64,000 nt of DNA, taken from the NCBI GenBank assembly GCA_905221605.1, contig CAJNDS010002666.1, positions 231,501 through 295,500 of the forward strand, read 5' to 3'. The notes under the pieces are model-generated. The model saw only the letters and a program-made list of their open reading frames with translations, did no database searches and was not told the origin of the DNA. Positions 11,147 to 32,300 of the stretch are shown one piece after another; position 1 is the first letter of the stretch; every line of letters begins with the position of its first letter. The translations under genes and the position numbers were made by a program. The DNA is from Symbiodinium natans (Eukaryota; Sar; Dinophyceae; Suessiales; Symbiodiniaceae).

Positions 11147-13990
11147 GCAGTGCTTCTCCAGATTTCGATCCAGCACATCTTTGGAATCAATCCGGCAACG
11201 GCCAACTTTGTTTGCGTGTTCGAGGTTGCTCAGCTCATTAGCATGTCCCTTTGTTTGATCCTGGCCATAGTTTCTGAGACTTTGTTCTTTGACTACCAGT
11301 GGAAGCAAACCTGTCATGAGGCTCATGCATTTTGTTGTCAATTTGCGTTGCATTTCGTTTCTGATTACGCCCATGTAGCAGGGCCTGCGTTTGTGACACA
11401 AGACACTCCAGTCATCAGCAAGTGCATGGCATGATGCGACCAGGCCTAGAGCTCAGTGCGCTTGAACCCGTTGCAACCAACCAGACCTCCCAGTCCTCCC
11501 AGTCCTCCCAGTCCTCCCAGTCCTCCCAGTCCTCCCAGTCCTCCCAGTCCTCCCAGTCCTCCCAGTCCTCCCAGTCCTCCCAGTCCCCCCAGCCCTCCCA
11601 GTCCTCCCCGTCCTCCCAGTCCTCCCAGTCCTCCCAGTCCCTGGGGCCATTTTACTATCAATTGTTCTCCATCTCCGACGGCGCTCTGCGAAAGCCAAAG
11701 GTCCACATGGCCTGGTTGGACGACCGTGCCAAGGGCTGCCGGAGTGGCACAGCCCTCGATGCCAAGAGGCATCCGGAGGTGAACAGATTTCATAGTATTT
11801 TCATAGTCGTCACCTACGCCCTGCGGAGACGACGCGCAGGTGCAAAGAGTTCGGTCAACCGGCACTGATGATCCAGAATGCACAGAGCCTTTCGTCAGCA
11901 GAGACCTGCTGATCCAGATGCAGTCTCATGTAATGATGTAGCAATCGTTTGCTTCTTGGATTGTTTGTGTCTGTGCCGCTCGCTAAGGTGAGAACGTCAC
12001 GTTCTTGTCTGGACGCGTGGTTGATGAGTCGACCGGCCGCTCGGGAGCAACAGAACGCTCAAAAGAAAAATGTTCGAAACACCAGTGAGGTTTTAGATGC
12101 TTCGAAGGGATGTGTGGGGCGAGAGCTCTGCTCAGGACACGTCGCCTGCAGCCTCAAGATCAAAGCCCAGGTGCTCCTGATGTTGAACCTGGCGCTGCTT
12201 GGCCTCCCATAGAGACCCTAAACCCTGAACATCCCCGAAACCCTGAGATCACCTCAAATCCCCGAAGCCCTATAGTCAAGGGTACGTCGGGAGTGCCTTC
12301 GAGTGCCAGGGGCTTCGTGGTTCAGTATGGACCAACATGCCACCGCTTCTCTCAGGAACTTCCCCTGGGATGAACAGTCGCTGTATGCAGAAGCTCGGCT
12401 ACATTCTGCACAACTTGCCAAGATTGGCGAAGAGAACTGACCTGCTGCTGCATGAGGTCTTGACGCTCCCGACCCACGCGGATCGTGGGCGTCACTTTGT
12501 GGCCTGACTCGTAATAAGTCGGTTGAGGATGAAGTCTGCGAGAACGGCTGATGATCGATCCTTTGTTGCTGTCCTTATCTCCGTTCAAAACCAGCCGAGG
12601 TACTGACCGACCTGCAGTGCAAAGAGGAAAAGACTGCCAAGGTCCTGCATGCCTGGCAACGTGAAGGGGTCTTTGGCTTGAAGAAGCCTCGATATTGGAA
12701 ACGGTCAAATAGTTGACTCGCTACCTTGTTTGTGTGGAGCCCCACATGCAGTGCTCCCTGTGAGAAAAAGCCTTCCTTTTTTGAGCTCCTTAGCAGGGAG
12801 CACAGATGCAGCTCCTTTTTTCCTGCCAGACGGGCGAGTGGGCGGAAGTGGGCGTCTTTGGTGCTGCCTATCAGGTCACAGGCCGGAGGGCCTAAAGGGC
12901 CGTCTCAGGAATTTTCGGGGGCAGATCCGACCTGTGGGTTCAACATAGTCCAACTCTGCTGCATTTTGTTGTTTTTGCAACGAGTGAAGTTCCGAAGGCA
13001 TTTCGAAGGTGGTCGTCGGCCTCGAGCTAAAGCGGTGACCTGGTCTTGTCACAGGAGAAGCCCATGTGCTTGAATTGATCCCTCAACCTGACTACCCTTT
13101 CAGGCCAATCTGTGTCGTTGTTAGTCATGGCACGAGCACAGCAGTCACAGCATGATGGATTATGATGGGATCCACTGCAAGGTTCTCTCGCTACTACGTG
13201 ACGAGCCTCTGCTCCATGTGCCTTTGGTCCACCTTTGTCCTCTTCGTCTACGCGCTGGAGGTGCATCTCGGCAGCAACATCCTGACCACCCGGTCTCGAT
13301 GCTGCACCTGCTGGTTGTCGAAAACATGAAAAACCGACGAGGAATGACCTTTCAGAGTCTTTCAAGTTGGTGTTCCAGGAATGACTTCAAGGAGCGCGGC
13401 AAGGTGATGGTCGGGGTGCTTGTCGTGCAGAACGTCGCAAAGGCCGACCGTTTTCGGATGTGAGGTTCAATGTAGCGTTGCGATGCCGAGCTTGTTTGAG
13501 GGCGCCATTCCTACTTTTCGTGCACATTGACATGTTCAGAGGCTTACACAAACACTCCCCTTGCCTCAGGTCGCGGTGTCCAGCAAGATGCCCCGTGTGG
13601 TGTGCATCACAGCCTACGACACGGTGGCTCTGAACAGTCGGAAGCCCATAAGCAGCTGGATTTTTGTGCATCTCCAGTTCAGCGGAACGAGCTGAGGTCT
13701 GGCACTCCTCTTCTGCATTGGCCTTTTCACAGCATTCCTGGACCCTTGGCTCTGCGATTCGATGTACTATGGTATGACATTTCATAACCAAATCCGTGCG
13801 CTTCCATGCAGCCCTTCTCAGGACTTTCTTGGTCAGTTGGAGCTGCCATGGCTCAACTTCGAGGTCGCGCAGCCTACGCGAAGCTTCAGTGATTCGACTT
13901 CTCAGCTGCAGGTGCTAACAATGATTGACAAGGGCGCCGGCATCCTGTTCTGCCTGATATGGCTGGTGCGGAACGCCTATGCCCTGAGCT
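11147..13990 (+). CDS. Pentameric ligand-gated ion channel gene 2
   Basis: The best-resolved receptor of the array. Exons: 11147-11224 (AVLLQISIQHIFGINPATAN, strand beta-1/2); 11701-11734 (VHMAWLDDRAK, the W-x-D-D motif, phase-compatible with the exon before it); 11988 to about 12040 (SGRVVDESTGR); 12356 to about 12440 (NFPWDEQSLYAEAR, an FPWD variant of the FPFD loop); about 12620-12670 (KVLHAWQREG); M1 13182 to about 13290 (FSRYYVTSLCSM, then a hydrophobic helix); M2 13392-13442 (ERGKVMVGVLVVQNVAK); M2-M3 loop and M3 start 13570-13636 (VAVSSKMPRV, CITAYDTVALN); rest of M3 13697 to about 13772 (LALLFCIGLFTAFLDPW); M4 13912 to about 13990 (MIDKGAGILFCLIWLV). Phases agree at the 11224/11701, 11734/11988, 13442/13570 and 13636/13697 joins. 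The 5' signal exon and exact 3' end are not found. Confidence 0.72.
11484..11643. repeat. 9-bp CAGTCCTCC tandem repeat
   Basis: About 17 direct copies of CCCAGTCCT, with a few substitutions near the 3' end. It lies in the intron between the first two strand exons of receptor gene 2. Because the unit length is divisible by three, long artificial Ser-Gln, Pro-Pro-Ser and Gly-Leu-Gly frames arise. Confidence 0.92.
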
Positions 13991-14723
13991 CAGTAGGGAC
14001 CGGCCACGGGAGGCATCACATGAGTCCTCAGCAGGTTCGAAGGACACAAAGCACGGCCGAGCGCAGCCGAGGTCATCTGGCAGGTTCGTAAATGTGCCTC
14101 CAAGGCGATGGGAGTGGCAACATTCCATGGAAGTGATGGTCAGTGATGGTCAGTGATGGTGGTAAAATGTAGTCGAAGTGGTCGGGAATGTGGCCAGGCT
14201 GGGTGCTTTGGCATCGGGCGGCTACCACGCAGCCTGTCAGGTCGTGGGGGGTCAACTCAATCTAGAAGCCATGAGCCGCATGGATGCTGTGGATGCTCTG
14301 TTTGTCAGGCCTTACACAAGAAGCGGGCCCTGAGCCAGATTTGAAGGGCCAGCTGGACATTCTGAACAGGCCTGATTTGTGGAGGTGTGCTCTTTTGCGT
14401 ACGCACGCGGGCACCGGCAGGTCGATGGATCCCTTTGCCTTGAAGCCTCTGACTGCCGTCCGCAAGACCAGCAGGCACTCCGAGCCGTCCTTTTTTGGTT
14501 AAACAGACAGACGTGCTGCACGCAAGAGGATGTAAGACTTTCGTTGTAGAGGTCGTCTGACCTGATGGGTGCTGTGGTGGCTGTGAAAATCGGGGCTGCC
14601 TGGCTGTACATTTGCGCTCCGGTTGTCAATCTGAAACACAATACGAAACACCATGTGAAGCACCATGTGACAGCATCAATTCTAATTGTTTCTCATGGCA
14701 GAGAACTCGCCTCTCCGGCCTAG

Positions 14724-23250
<8,527 letters not shown>

Positions 23251-23962
23251 GACATGTCAAGGCTTGTGGCTCTGCGAAAACGCGCGGGGTAGAAAGCATG
23301 AGAAGGCTAGTGTGGTACCAGCCCGAAACCCTAAGCCCTAAACCCTTTTGTTGGCAACTCGCAGGTGGCGGGCTTCGGCAGCCGCAGGGAGTCCGACCTG
23401 CCTCTGACACCGCAGTACTCACGAGGCGCCTCCTCCCCCCCTGCCCCCAAAGTTCCATCCCTCCTGGGTTTGCAGTTTAGAAATCAGGGGGGTCACAGTT
23501 AGCTACTACGGTGTTGGTGGCTAGGAAGAGGGTTCAAGCTTCGGGAGCGTTCAGGGGTTTTAGGGCTTCATGTCGGTTTGGGCCCAGTCCTTGGGCAGGT
23601 TCGGATCTCCGCGCCTTCACGAACCAGGGCAGTGTGAACACGGACACGCAGGCCTGGCTCTCAATAGGTTCAAGGGCTTTCCAGGGGGGGTTGAGACTTT
23701 ACGGCTTAGGAGGCTCAGGACTGGCTTCCATGCGGATATAAGTTTCTATACCCTTAAAAGGGTTGTAAGTTGTAGTATAAGTTACAGGTTACCATAGTTA
23801 TGAGAGTACTTCAAAGTATCCACGAGCCTCCAAGTAGGATCGGGAACGTTCTGTGCGTGTCAAAGATTGATGGAGGTTTCTTATTGCCCTGCTACTAGTA
23901 CCGCATGAGGCTCATGCTCATGGCACGGCTCCATGGTAAACTTTTGAACGGCTAAACCCAAG

Positions 23963-26900
23963 GTGATCTCCATCGCTTTCCGAATTTGGCTGATCCGCAA
24001 TGTGGACCTTGTCAAAGCTACCTTCGACTGCAAGTTCCGTGTCTTCCTCGAGACTTTGAGAAGAATGGACGCTTCCTGAACTGGTTCAGTTGTGTCTGGA
24101 GTAGCTGGATGCTGGGTTCGTCGCTCAAGGAATGGCTTGACGAAAATGCTGTTGGCCTGGAGAAGGGAAAGAAGGCGCTGTTGTGATCCGTGGCAATGCA
24201 CCTCACAGCCTGGCCACACCTGTGACACGTGGATGAAGCAGTGTGCAGCACAGTAAAGCAACTCCACATGCCCAAGCACGTCTGTGTTGGCGATGTGTTT
24301 CCGACATTTGCAGTCTGCTGGTTAGTCAGTTAGTCCACGTTGAATTCAAGCTGGAGCGTGTGAGGCTAAAGAACTGAAGGTTCCCTCCCTGGCCATTACG
24401 TGCCCCGGCAATGACACAGGGCAGGTGAGAAAGTTAAAGGTCCTGGTTGAGCTGGGAGAGGAAGCTGGTTGCTAGTACCATCTAGTACCCTGAGCGAGCT
24501 TGGCTGTGCCCAGGAATGCAGTGCAAGCCGAGGTGATTGATAGGCGGGCGTATGGGGGCATGCACAGTGGAGTGTGAAGCGGGACTAGACATTGGCAGAC
24601 AAACGCAAGAACAAATCCTGAAACCCACAGTTTCCGCCTCGGCAATTCCGGTCAAAACGCCCTTCAGAAAAAACCGGCATGGGCTGTACCATCACGCGCA
24701 AGTACCATCAAGCGAAATCAAGCCCTTTCCGGGGTCTCAACCCCTACAGTGCCAGGAGTTCAGCTCCTGAAGTCGTTAACCCGAAGACTGGCCACGTGGC
24801 AGCCGCGAGCCAGCAAATGAGAGGCTATGTGGAGCCAGGTGGGCGACCAGTATCCAGTGACGTCACTGCTCATGGCAAACCGTGCTCAGCGTCTTCTGGA
24901 CAGCAGAAGCCGTGACAGGCATCCATAGCACAATGCCAGGTTTCGAGAGGATTTGGCAGGGTTTGGGGCAGGGCGTTGAAGACGTCGAGACTCTTGCAAC
25001 AGCAGAGGTTCAGATGCTTTTTCGAGCGACGATGAGCCAGGGGCTGAGCATCTTGTTGGGGCCGGCTTTGGCTTCGATTTGGCTTCGTCTGTCTTAGGGA
25101 TGTTTGCTCATAGGGCTTTGGGATGCTTTCGCGTTGATGATGTTCAAGCCCGACTCACCATCTCCAAAGTATCGGAAATGGTGCCATTGGATGAGGAATG
25201 GACCAGCAAGTGCGCCACTTCCCTTTTGACTGCCAATGGCTGGCAATCACTGTGTCACTGAAGGTGACCTGGCTAGAAGCACGACTTTTGTTGGCTTTGC
25301 CAGTTGCTACAGTCAAGAGGATGCAATGTGTTACAATGCCAATGCGCACTGCAGGAGGAGGGCTGCGCACGCAATCGCTCCTTCCTCTTCCAGTACTGCG
25401 AGGCTCCGATATCACATGGCGTCATGGTATGTCATTGTCCTGTCACCGTCATTGAGTCATTGGTGACACGTGTTGAGCCCTCAGGTGGACGACGGCCTCT
25501 CGCCACTCGGACTCCTTTCAGGGCCTCTCCTTGCTTACACGGCAGACCACCGCAATCCGTGCAATCCCCGGTGAAACATGAGATCTGCATCCTCTGAGGC
25601 TGGATGAGTGGTACGTATACCCGGATCCTGCTTTCAGCACGCTGACGAAGCACGATGCCCCAAGCATTCAAGACACGGCTGCTCGGATATATGGATCTCA
25701 GCCGCTTGTAGTCTTCGTACTGGTCGTGTGAGTTCTTCACTCACGCGAAATCTCTGCCTCTCTTGTGCGTTCATATTGTTGTCGGCAAACTTTCGGGGCA
25801 AGTGCTCAACCAGGTGATGTGTGGCCTGCTCATTCAACGTGCTTCACGCTACTATGCCCGGGCCCGAGGAATTCCACCGAGTAATTCTTGTGGATGGCTA
25901 CACCTTCACATCTTTCACATCACTGCCAGGTGGTGAACATCATGCTCATGCTTGGCCTGATCTCGTCTATTGCTTTTGCCATCTACACGGTGCCTTGGCA
26001 TGTGAACACTTGCATGGCATGACATGGTGCAGGTGCCGTGCTCTCTGTGTGCGTGTCGTGAGGTGGATGTCAGCCTGTTCTGGGAGAGGGCAGAGGTGGG
26101 TTCTGTGTCTGCTGGCCTAGTGCACCTGCTTAGTAGATGTTGGGGGCTGGGGTTTCATTCAGAAGCTTGAAGCAGCATATGTCAACATCCAAAGTGGAAC
26201 AGGTGTTCCTGGGCATTTTCCCGCTGATCGTTGTGTTCAAGATGTCAGCGCAGGGCAAGCTGCCGGAGCCCCGGCAAGCCACGGCAAGCGGCAAGCCACG
26301 GCAAGCCACGGCAAGCCACGGCAAGCCACGGCACGCGCTGTGCGCATGTCCTTGGCAGCAGAAGGCATGCCTGCGTTTGCCATGAGGCCGAGAGTGGGCT
26401 ACTCCACAAAGTGCCTCGGCCTGCCATGACCCTCTCTCCGTCATCGATCAACTTGTTGACAAGGTTTGACCACTTCGCAATGGCGTGCCAGATGCTGTTC
26501 CTGATCATCGTGATGGGATGCAGCCTGGAAGCAGTCAGGTCCACGAACTTGTGCTTGCAGGCGCCAGAAATCGTTAAGCAATCAGTAGCTTTAAGCTGAC
26601 TTTCAAATCTAGGGCAGAATCATAGAAAGAACATATGAAATGTGTGCGGTGCATTTCTTTTTTCTTTGTTTCTCGCTCTCGCGCTCTCTTTACCCTTGGC
26701 TTCCTTCACACCGTCTTCGTTGTCGTTGTCATCGACCATCTCTACTCGTCGAGTAAGCGACGCCCACATGTGATTTGGACATGTGCATTCTAGACTCAAT
26801 CTCCGTCTTCTCACTCTCTCTGCCACTGCCTGTTGTATCAATCGCTCATCAACGGAAGCCTTCATCTTCAGTTCGAACGCAACCGTTTTTGTGTTTCGAA

Positions 26901-27650
26901 GAACAATGCCCGATCGTTTTGGCGGCAAGCCAGATCGCTGCCAGGAACAATTTCATGCAAAGAAGAGAAGGGGCGACCGGATGTCGCGCGGGCACTCAAT
27001 ATTGAGCTGTGATCACCTGGTATGCAAAAATTCACTGAGTATGATACATGCACCTGTGCTCACTCGGCTCAGCTGCTCGGCCCTCTTCGACATCACGCGC
27101 CTATGCTCGATCGCAGTACCAAAGCTCGCCGTTCCACAGATCTTCGGCCGGCAAAACTCTTCGACGCCTCTCGTTGGATGACTCGCGCTCGGATGCGAAG
27201 TTCGCGGTTTTCCTTGTCTCGGGGGTGTCTCGCGGGGTGGGAAGGTGGGGAAGTTGATCTGTTTTGTGGCCGCCCTACATGCTGGAGCGGGCAACTATGG
27301 TATTAATGGCTCTTGCATGATGTGAGTGTCTCCTTTAAATTATCGATCTTATTTTACTCGAGCCATGTCCCAAACAAGGGACACTCATGCAGAGAACTGA
27401 GCATCCGGGTTCCACAACACCTCCACGCGAGGCATGGCTGCGTCCTTCGCCTCGAACATCAAGCTCTGGTTCCACTCCTGCCAAGCCCTGCCAGCAGAGG
27501 TCCGACCATCAGGGAGGCTTAGTGTAGGGGAGTGGCTGCGCCGTCACAGTACTGTCACGCATTCCCGGGAAGGTAGAGCTCACGGAAGAGGACCTGGCAA
27601 ACATCGACGTCATGCGCCACGTGGAGCACATCTGCATGTTTGTCTTGCAG
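23963..27650 (+). CDS. Pentameric ligand-gated ion channel gene 4
   Basis: Exons read: 23963-24049 (AFRIWLIRNVDLVKATF, strand beta-1/2; GA donor); 24130 to about 24165 (EWLDENAVGLE, W-x-D motif, same phase); about 24765-24840 (EVVNPKTGHVAA, loop E); 25149-25180 and 25207-25263 (ISKVSEM, then QVRHFPFDCQWLAITVSLK, signature loop); about 25355-25420 (NRSFLFQYCEAP); 25599-25725 (LDEWYVYPDPAFS to QPLVVFVLV); 25814-25861 (LIQRASRYYAR, pre-M1, GC donor); M1 25930 to about 26001 (NIMLMLGLISSIAFAIY); M2 26203 to about 26266 (VFLGIFPLIVVFKMSA); M3 26464-26538 (FDHFAMACQMLFLIIVMG); probable M4 start 27573 to about 27650 (EEDLANIDVMRHVEHICMF). The 25725/25814/25861/25930 joins keep phase. The FPFDCQ loop matches gene 1. 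The 3' end is not fixed. A 26-nt gap would be needed between 25180 and 25207 to keep frame. Confidence 0.7.
26263..26335. repeat. 10-bp GGCAAGCCAC tandem repeat
   Basis: About six imperfect copies of GGCAAGCCACGG directly after the M2 exon of receptor gene 4. Confidence 0.85.
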
Positions 27651-28752
27651 CCTGGCAGTGAACGGTTTTGGCAGTATGGCGGAGAACATGGACAACTCTG
27701 ACAACTCTACTGTCGCCGCTCCATTTGGACCCAAGGATTGGCCTCTGGATGCTGTGGATCGGGCGGCTGTGGGCCCAGTTCCGCAAAGATTGTGCAGTGT
27801 GCAGAATTGGAACCCCCTCCCCACTTGCCATCAAGCTAAGCCGAGTCAAAAGCTTACCCGAAAGTTGGTTCTGAATGTGAAGGCTATGCAATGTGCTTTG
27901 GCGTAGATTGCACGCGCTTTTCTTTCAGCGCAGGCACAGCTTGCAAGGGCAGGTCATGCGGACTATAGTTTTGAGCAGTAGTGACATTCGTATTGCACCA
28001 TGTGAGTTGCGATCCGTATTTGCAGTGATGTGGTTAGTGGAAGAGCATCCTCACAACATGAAGGGCTTTTGCAGGTTTCAGCACAGAACACAACCCACAA
28101 CAAGAAAGAACACTATCAAGAACCAATCGCGACTCAACAACTTGCACTTAAGACAGCCTCTCCAGACACTTCTGGGGCCTGAGCTCTGGACCCGGCGCCC
28201 ACCCTAAGCCAAGCTAAGTCGCCTCGCTGGAGGTTCAGCTTGATCGCTGTCCGCACTTCTCAGCTGCAGCCTATCCATGGGGTGCAGAGCAGCGTCAGCA
28301 TCAAGCTTCAGGCCAGGCATTCGGGACTGACGACCTTAGCAGCTGAGTACGCATTGACCCTCTAAACTTCCCAAACCCCAACCTTGTGCAAATGGTCAGG
28401 GCGCTCCCGCCTCTTCACCCCCCCCCCCTTCCCTCCCACCATGGAGTAAGGGTTTCGGGTTGATCGAAAATCTTTCCGGGGGCGGGGTTCGAACCGGGGA
28501 ATCATGTAGTAGGGTATCAGTTTTTATATTCGGAAGCGTGTTTTTTGCTTGGGTTATTCATTCCATCATCACCCAAGGCCCCAGCATGCAGTTTATTGTT
28601 TAAGGCCTTTAGGGCCTGGAAGGCCTAAAAATCTAGGACAAAGCATCGAAATCCTGAAAGCAGCTGTGCAAGCCTTCTTGAGTCCACATCAGTCCACGAA
28701 GCTCAGCTCGCGGACTGGAGTCACACAACTCTTTTTTCTGTTTTTTGCTTCA
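27651..28752. other. Gap after receptor gene 4
   Basis: No recognised exon. A hydrophobic frame around 27735-27810 (WMLWIGRLWAQF) might belong to the end of receptor gene 4, but an alternative frame is equally open. Confidence 0.35.
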
Positions 28753-29308
28753 GTTCAGAGCCCCAGCCTCTTCGAATTGCAGTCCCAACGCCACAAAGCT
28801 GCAGGGCGCCAGCACCAACGGTGCAGCCGCTGTCGGCGCTGCTGGCGCACCTGTCGAGGTGAACTTCCGAATGCTTCTGGCTTTGGAGCATCTTGAGGCT
28901 TTAGGCTTTTGGAAAGCTTGTTTCGTTGAGCCCGACCACAGGGATTGGCACCCAGCCTGTCCGTCGTTGCCGAGCAAGAGAAGAGGAGCAACTTCCCGGC
29001 AAGTTGGGATCTCGGGGTTGGGCTTTGTAAGCTCTCAGCTCGCTCAACGCCCTAAACCCAAACGACCCGGAAAGCATCGGAAAACGTTCCCGCTGCCAAC
29101 ATCTCCGAAGTTCTCAGTGAGTCCCCCAACCTCATACCCCAATGAATGATCTGGCGATAGGCTAGACGAAGGGCGGGCCTTTCTTTGAGAGCGGCTATTG
29201 GTTCGATGAGAAGGTTGTCCAGCCATGCTGCAATGCCTGGCAGTTTGTGGCGACAGAAGTAGAGTCAGTACCAGTCATTTGGCTTGGCCGTGGCTTTGCC
29301 CGACTCAG
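28753..29308 (+). CDS. Possible fifth pLGIC gene, two extracellular exons only
   Basis: The exon ending at 28897 reads PVEVNFRMLLALEHLE before a GC donor. This has the alternating pattern of the first beta strand of the receptor extracellular domain and resembles the first exons of receptor genes 2-4. A second probable exon, about 29185-29308, reads GYWFDEKVVQPCCNAWQF followed by VATEVESVPVIW and ends at a GTACGA donor. That is similar to the strand of gene 3 with an Asn-Ala and a downstream Glu-Glu. No FPFD loop or convincing transmembrane exon was found downstream, so this is either a fragment or a diverged gene whose remaining exons I missed. Confidence 0.33.
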
Positions 29309-32300
29309 GTACGAAGGGTCGGCCCAGCCTTCTGGTGGCCCTGGGCTATGGTGCGGAGGACAAGGCGAAGTGACAGGCCGGAGAGAGCTTTCGGGTTCAG
29401 GGTTTAAGGCTGTTTTTGGGGTGTCAGAGAGGGGGGGCGGGGGAGGGACTAGAGAATTGACAAAGTACCCTGACAACACCACCGTTCTACGGCAGTGAGG
29501 TCGCTTGCATTCGCTGGCCGGTCTGCCGCTTTGCCCCCAAGCAGATACTGTCCAATTGCAGCCAGAACTTTCTGCGAGGACTCGTCGAGAATGCAGAGAA
29601 GTTCCTGAGAATTCTTTAGTACGTGTGTAAGGGCACCAAGGGCACATGTCAGACATCAGACACCGGATGATCACCGTGCCTGATGAACACTTAGGCCAAC
29701 CCCGATCAGTGAGGGTTTAGAGAAAGGCCGTTGCAGCCCCAAAGACCCTAAACTGGAGAAAGCGGTTGTGGCCAAACAGCGGATCGGGGCTGGCACAGGA
29801 GCATGTGAGAAACTGGCAGATGGGGAAAGTTGAAGTCATGCTGTCTGTTGCCAAAAAACCCAAAGATCTCTGTAAAGAAGACGCATGAATCTCAATACCG
29901 CGAAGGCTAACAACAGAGAGGACTGGCGACGCTAGCCAGCTTGACTTTGGCCTGAATTATCCAGATATTGCATGATGCATCTCAACCGTTCTTTTGCTTC
30001 TCCCCCGGTTGAGATTCCTGGGAATTTGGTCCTTGACGTTCTTTGTGGCGTAGAAGTTGGGTTCATGAAGCTGAAAAAGTACATCATTGTAGCGAGCATT
30101 AAGGTTTCTGAGCACAAGGACCGCGCCCGGTTTTTTCTTCGCCATCATGGAACATGATGAGCCGACTGCACTGTGCTAAGTGCATATCCGAGTTGAGATT
30201 TTGACAGTCAACAAGCCTTGCGGAAGGCTGACAAGGCGATCATCGGTTCTTCCACTGTAGCGGGGGAGCGGACAGTTCTCCAAGTGCCGGCTGCAGGTTT
30301 ACAACATCGCCTTGGTTGTGTTGAACTCTCGCTCAATTCAGGGCTACCGCCGGTTCCGTTTCTGCGGGGCCCTGCTTGCCTGGCTGCATGGTGAGACGAT
30401 CGCTCAGAAACCCTTTTCTTAGATTCCACTTTGCATTTCTTAGAATTTTCGTCGCCATTCTAAAGTATTCGCACCAAAGCAAGTCTTCGCATACCCACAT
30501 TGTGCAGCAATGTAGATAGAGGGTCATCGCCTGTTTGAATCTGGACGGTCTCACGATGCAGATGAATTCAAGCTCAACGAGCACTTTCATCCTCAAGAGC
30601 GTCAAACGTGTAGGAAAACATCGGCGAGCTAAGTGCCGTGGACTCTGAGGATTTAAGCATGCTGGGCTGAGGCTCTGACATAGGAGCCTGCTCGATCTCG
30701 GCCACCTGGACATTACGGTTGCCTAGCTATTAGGATCAACGGCAGAACCGCCGACCGCAGCGAACCGCCAAGCGTGACTCTGCTTTTGCGGGAGGATGAT
30801 GCATCACGATGCATCCCCCCCCACCTCGTCGATCGAAAACCTGGCCCGGGCAATCGCTGGCAATGTCTCAGAGTCGCTCCTCTTGTACCTCACCTGCCTA
30901 GTGGGGTCTGGGCCCAGGTCGCCTTGTCGTGCCGCCCGGCAACGCCCTGCGCCGCAAGATGCCGCTGATGGGGGCATCAGAGTCGCAGCAGAAGTCTGAT
31001 GTAAGAAAAGCCAGGAGATCGGTGCATTGTGTAAAGACCTAGTTAAGCGCACCGCTCTTGAGAGTTCTTCTGCCGCCATCTTCTGTTGCTGTCTTTTGGG
31101 AGCCCTCCACCTCGACCCGCAACCTCGAAACGAAGAACCCAACAGCAAGTGTGCCAGCAAGTCTGAAGACCCAACCTGTGCAGCACGAGCCCCATTGAGT
31201 TTTGTAGCCCTTCGTCTGGCATGGTCCTGCCGAACTGAGTGGGGTTTCAGCAGAGCCTCCCCACTAAATCCACTAAGTGCCACAGGCACGGATGCCATTG
31301 GAGTGCTTGCGCGAGCCATGGCCCCGCGGAAGCTCGCAGACGCTTCGGTTGACTTAGCGCCTTGGCCCTCCACACAAAAGGGCCCAAAGAAGGGGTTCAA
31401 AGCGGGCGTTCTAGTGTCGAGAGTCTGTCCTTTTACTATGCCTATCTGTGAGCGCACTATGGTGTTGGCACCACGCGGCACCGTGGAAACTTGGGGGGCC
31501 TGGCCCAGAGCTCTCTCGGCTCGATGCGACCCTGACCCCCCCCCCCCCCGATAGCTTCTTTGGAGTTCTCAAAATCTCGAGTGTTCGTGAGAGCATCATC
31601 CGCGCCCACGCTGTCTGTGCAGTTTCTCTGCAGTTTATTTGCTGGCTTCTCTACTGCGCACGGCCCCGGCTGCTGAAGGGAGATGTGGAACCACATGACC
31701 CATGATGTCGCCACAGTCCTGCTGCGACGTGTTGGCTTCAGCTGGTGGTAGGTATCCCTGCTGTGCCCCAGGACCCAAGAATGTTGCAGTGTTTTTCTTT
31801 GGGATGTACTTTCAGGTTTTTGAATATAATGCCACTGTATGAAACGAATACTACTAGTAAACAAATCACGAATACCTAAGCACGGCACATATTCAAACAA
31901 ATTGAATGGCGGTATAATCTCTCCGCCGTCACGGTCATGTTTTGGTCTGGTACGGTAGAGGGCGGCCAAAATGCTAGGACTGGCGGAGCTCTGCTCCACT
32001 GACTCATATTTTTGTTTTTTTTTGTGGGGGGGGGGAGGGCTCATCACCTTTACTTTCCTCCTGCTGTGGAAGCCGTCGGTGTTGGGGTTTGCAAATCCAG
32101 ATTTGCCATCAGCGTGTTTGTTGTTTGGAGTCTCGTTTTGGGTGCAGGGTTTCGTGGTGTCCTGTCAGCTGCAGGTGCCGTCGGAGGATGTGCAACCGGT
32201 GTGCTGCTCCTCCAGCCACTCGTCCCCAAGCCCAAAAGCTCTCCATGGGTTCCCCTATGGGGGCTGCTGCTTGAACTTCACCCGAAGAAGTTCTTTCGAG

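Noticed and set aside
11422-11883. Ser-Gln / Gly-Leu-Gly repeat protein
   Set aside because: Produced by the 9-bp CAGTCCTCC repeat, which lies inside an intron between two phase-compatible receptor exons.
13261-13340. M2-like frame VSMLHLLVVENM right after M1 in receptor gene 2, implying a frameshift
   Set aside because: A better M2 exon with proper splice ends and phase is at 13392-13442, matching the M1/M2 intron of the other copies. No frameshift is needed.
28480-28500. GGTTCGAACC, similar to a tRNA B box
   Set aside because: The sequence is palindromic, and flanking bases do not form a five-base-pair T stem. No acceptor stem, D arm or anticodon arm is present on either strand.
29957-30148. 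Minus-strand open frame beginning MAKKKPGAVLVLRN
   Set aside because: Looks mildly protein-like but has no recognised family, no splice partners, and is on the strand opposite to every supported gene.
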